Assembly: GCA_951640165.1 (NCBI GenBank)
Contig: OX621250.1
Location: 4,526,001-4,590,000 of the forward strand
Source: Pseudoips prasinana
Lineage: Eukaryota; Arthropoda; Insecta; Lepidoptera; Nolidae
Length of the DNA stretch: 64,000 nucleotides
Direction of reading: 5' to 3'
Both the position numbers and the translations under genes were made by a program. The notes below the pieces were generated by a model that was given only the letters and a program-made list of their open reading frames with translations, was not told where the DNA came from and did not search any database. The first letter of the stretch is position 1, and every line of letters begins with the position of its first letter. Below are positions 63,576 to 64,000 of this stretch, in pieces.

Positions 63576-63761
63576 CATCCCATATACATAAATACATAAT
63601 GCAATCATTATACACTTACAATACAATCACAAGGGAATCGCAATACAATTTCAATTATGGTACAATTTCCACAAAAAAATGACGATCACTTAACGCACAC
63701 TAAAATATTTAATTTCAGTTCTCTCTGAATTTCTGTACCAAGACTGAGCTCTGCAAACAAA

Positions 63762-64000
63762 TACATAGAAAGACTCACACCTGTTTCCCAGAGGTGTAGG
63801 CAACGGAGACAACGGATTTCCATTTGTCACGATCTTTACACACCTCTTTTGCCTCGATTACCGTCATTATATTCTTCATACATGCTCGCCGGTTTAGGGT
63901 ACTACTGACCTGCCCTTTCTTGAGAACGTCTCCGATTTGATCAGAGGATGTTCGACGAGGTCTTCCCCTTCCGGTTGTCCCATTCCCATGACCTAAAAAT
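63762..64000 (-). mobile_element. LINE 3' end, (TACA)n-tail family, runs off the window
   Basis: Minus strand: GGTCATGGGAATGGGACAAC, GGTTTAGGG complement, [16 protein letters not shown] frame, CACACCTGTTTCCCAGAG end. Longest of three copies. The RPRRR-type basic tail of RTE-like ORFs may lie beyond the edge. Confidence 0.65.

Noticed and set aside
1..64000. Undescribed defence or multi-gene system
   Set aside because: I looked for clustered host ORFs, operon-like order and paired regulators. All long ORFs belong to known classes of mobile element, and host exons are limited to TIL-type pieces.

Overview
The window reads as AT-rich nuclear DNA from an insect, most likely a butterfly or moth. 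The evidence is repeat content: RTE and CR1/L2/Jockey-like LINEs, Helitrons ending CTAG with a GC-rich hairpin, several tRNA-headed SINEs, a 5S rRNA-headed SINE, a BEL/Pao retrotransposon and many terminal-inverted-repeat (TIR) elements. Order and species cannot be proved from sequence alone. I see no bacterial genes, functional rRNA or tRNA genes, or CRISPR array.

Host coding signal is sparse. On the minus strand a signal-peptide exon (22866-22932) and a ten-cysteine TIL (trypsin-inhibitor-like) exon (4086-4259) have good splice sites and matching phase. They look like one secreted TIL-family protease-inhibitor gene with an 18.6 kb intron, continuing left of the window. A divergent TIL-like exon lies on the plus strand at 15152-15293. 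Nearly everything else is mobile DNA or its decay.

Layout. 0-2.1 kb: a Helitron with internal 135-bp repeats. 2.2-4.0 kb: RTE-derived short elements, partly in a ~515-bp tandem array. 4.1-4.3 kb: TIL exon. 4.3-10.0 kb: a BEL/Pao element with almost identical LTRs inside a Tc1-like MITE. 10-23 kb: intronic and intergenic DNA with LINE fragments, SINEs and palindromic MITEs; signal-peptide exon at 22.9 kb. 23.7-26.9 kb: RTE retrotransposon with one internal stop. 27.4-29.7 kb: 5'-truncated poly(A) LINE inside a SINE. 30-36 kb: nested SINEs, Helitrons and a 14 x 50 bp array. 39.2-40.3 kb: composite Helitron. 43.9-44.5 kb: long-TIR element. 44.9-50.0 kb: a 5.1 kb TIR element that split a 5S SINE and itself contains a LINE. 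52-56 kb: RTE tail, fold-back element, endonuclease-type LINE tail, Helitrons. 57.9-61.8 kb: one SINE split by a 3.0 kb DNA transposon and two LINE tails. 62-64 kb: MITEs, 5S SINEs and a LINE tail running off the end.

At least fourteen nested insertions can be ordered in time from target-site duplications or split host repeats. The elements fall into parasite-host pairs: RTE with its deletion derivatives, LINEs with SINEs, and presumed transposases with MITEs. I found no convincing new multi-gene system. The most unusual items are the 5S-headed SINE family, the composite Helitron, the palindromic MITE with AGG flanks, the decayed transposon at 57.9-60.9 kb and the TIL gene itself.
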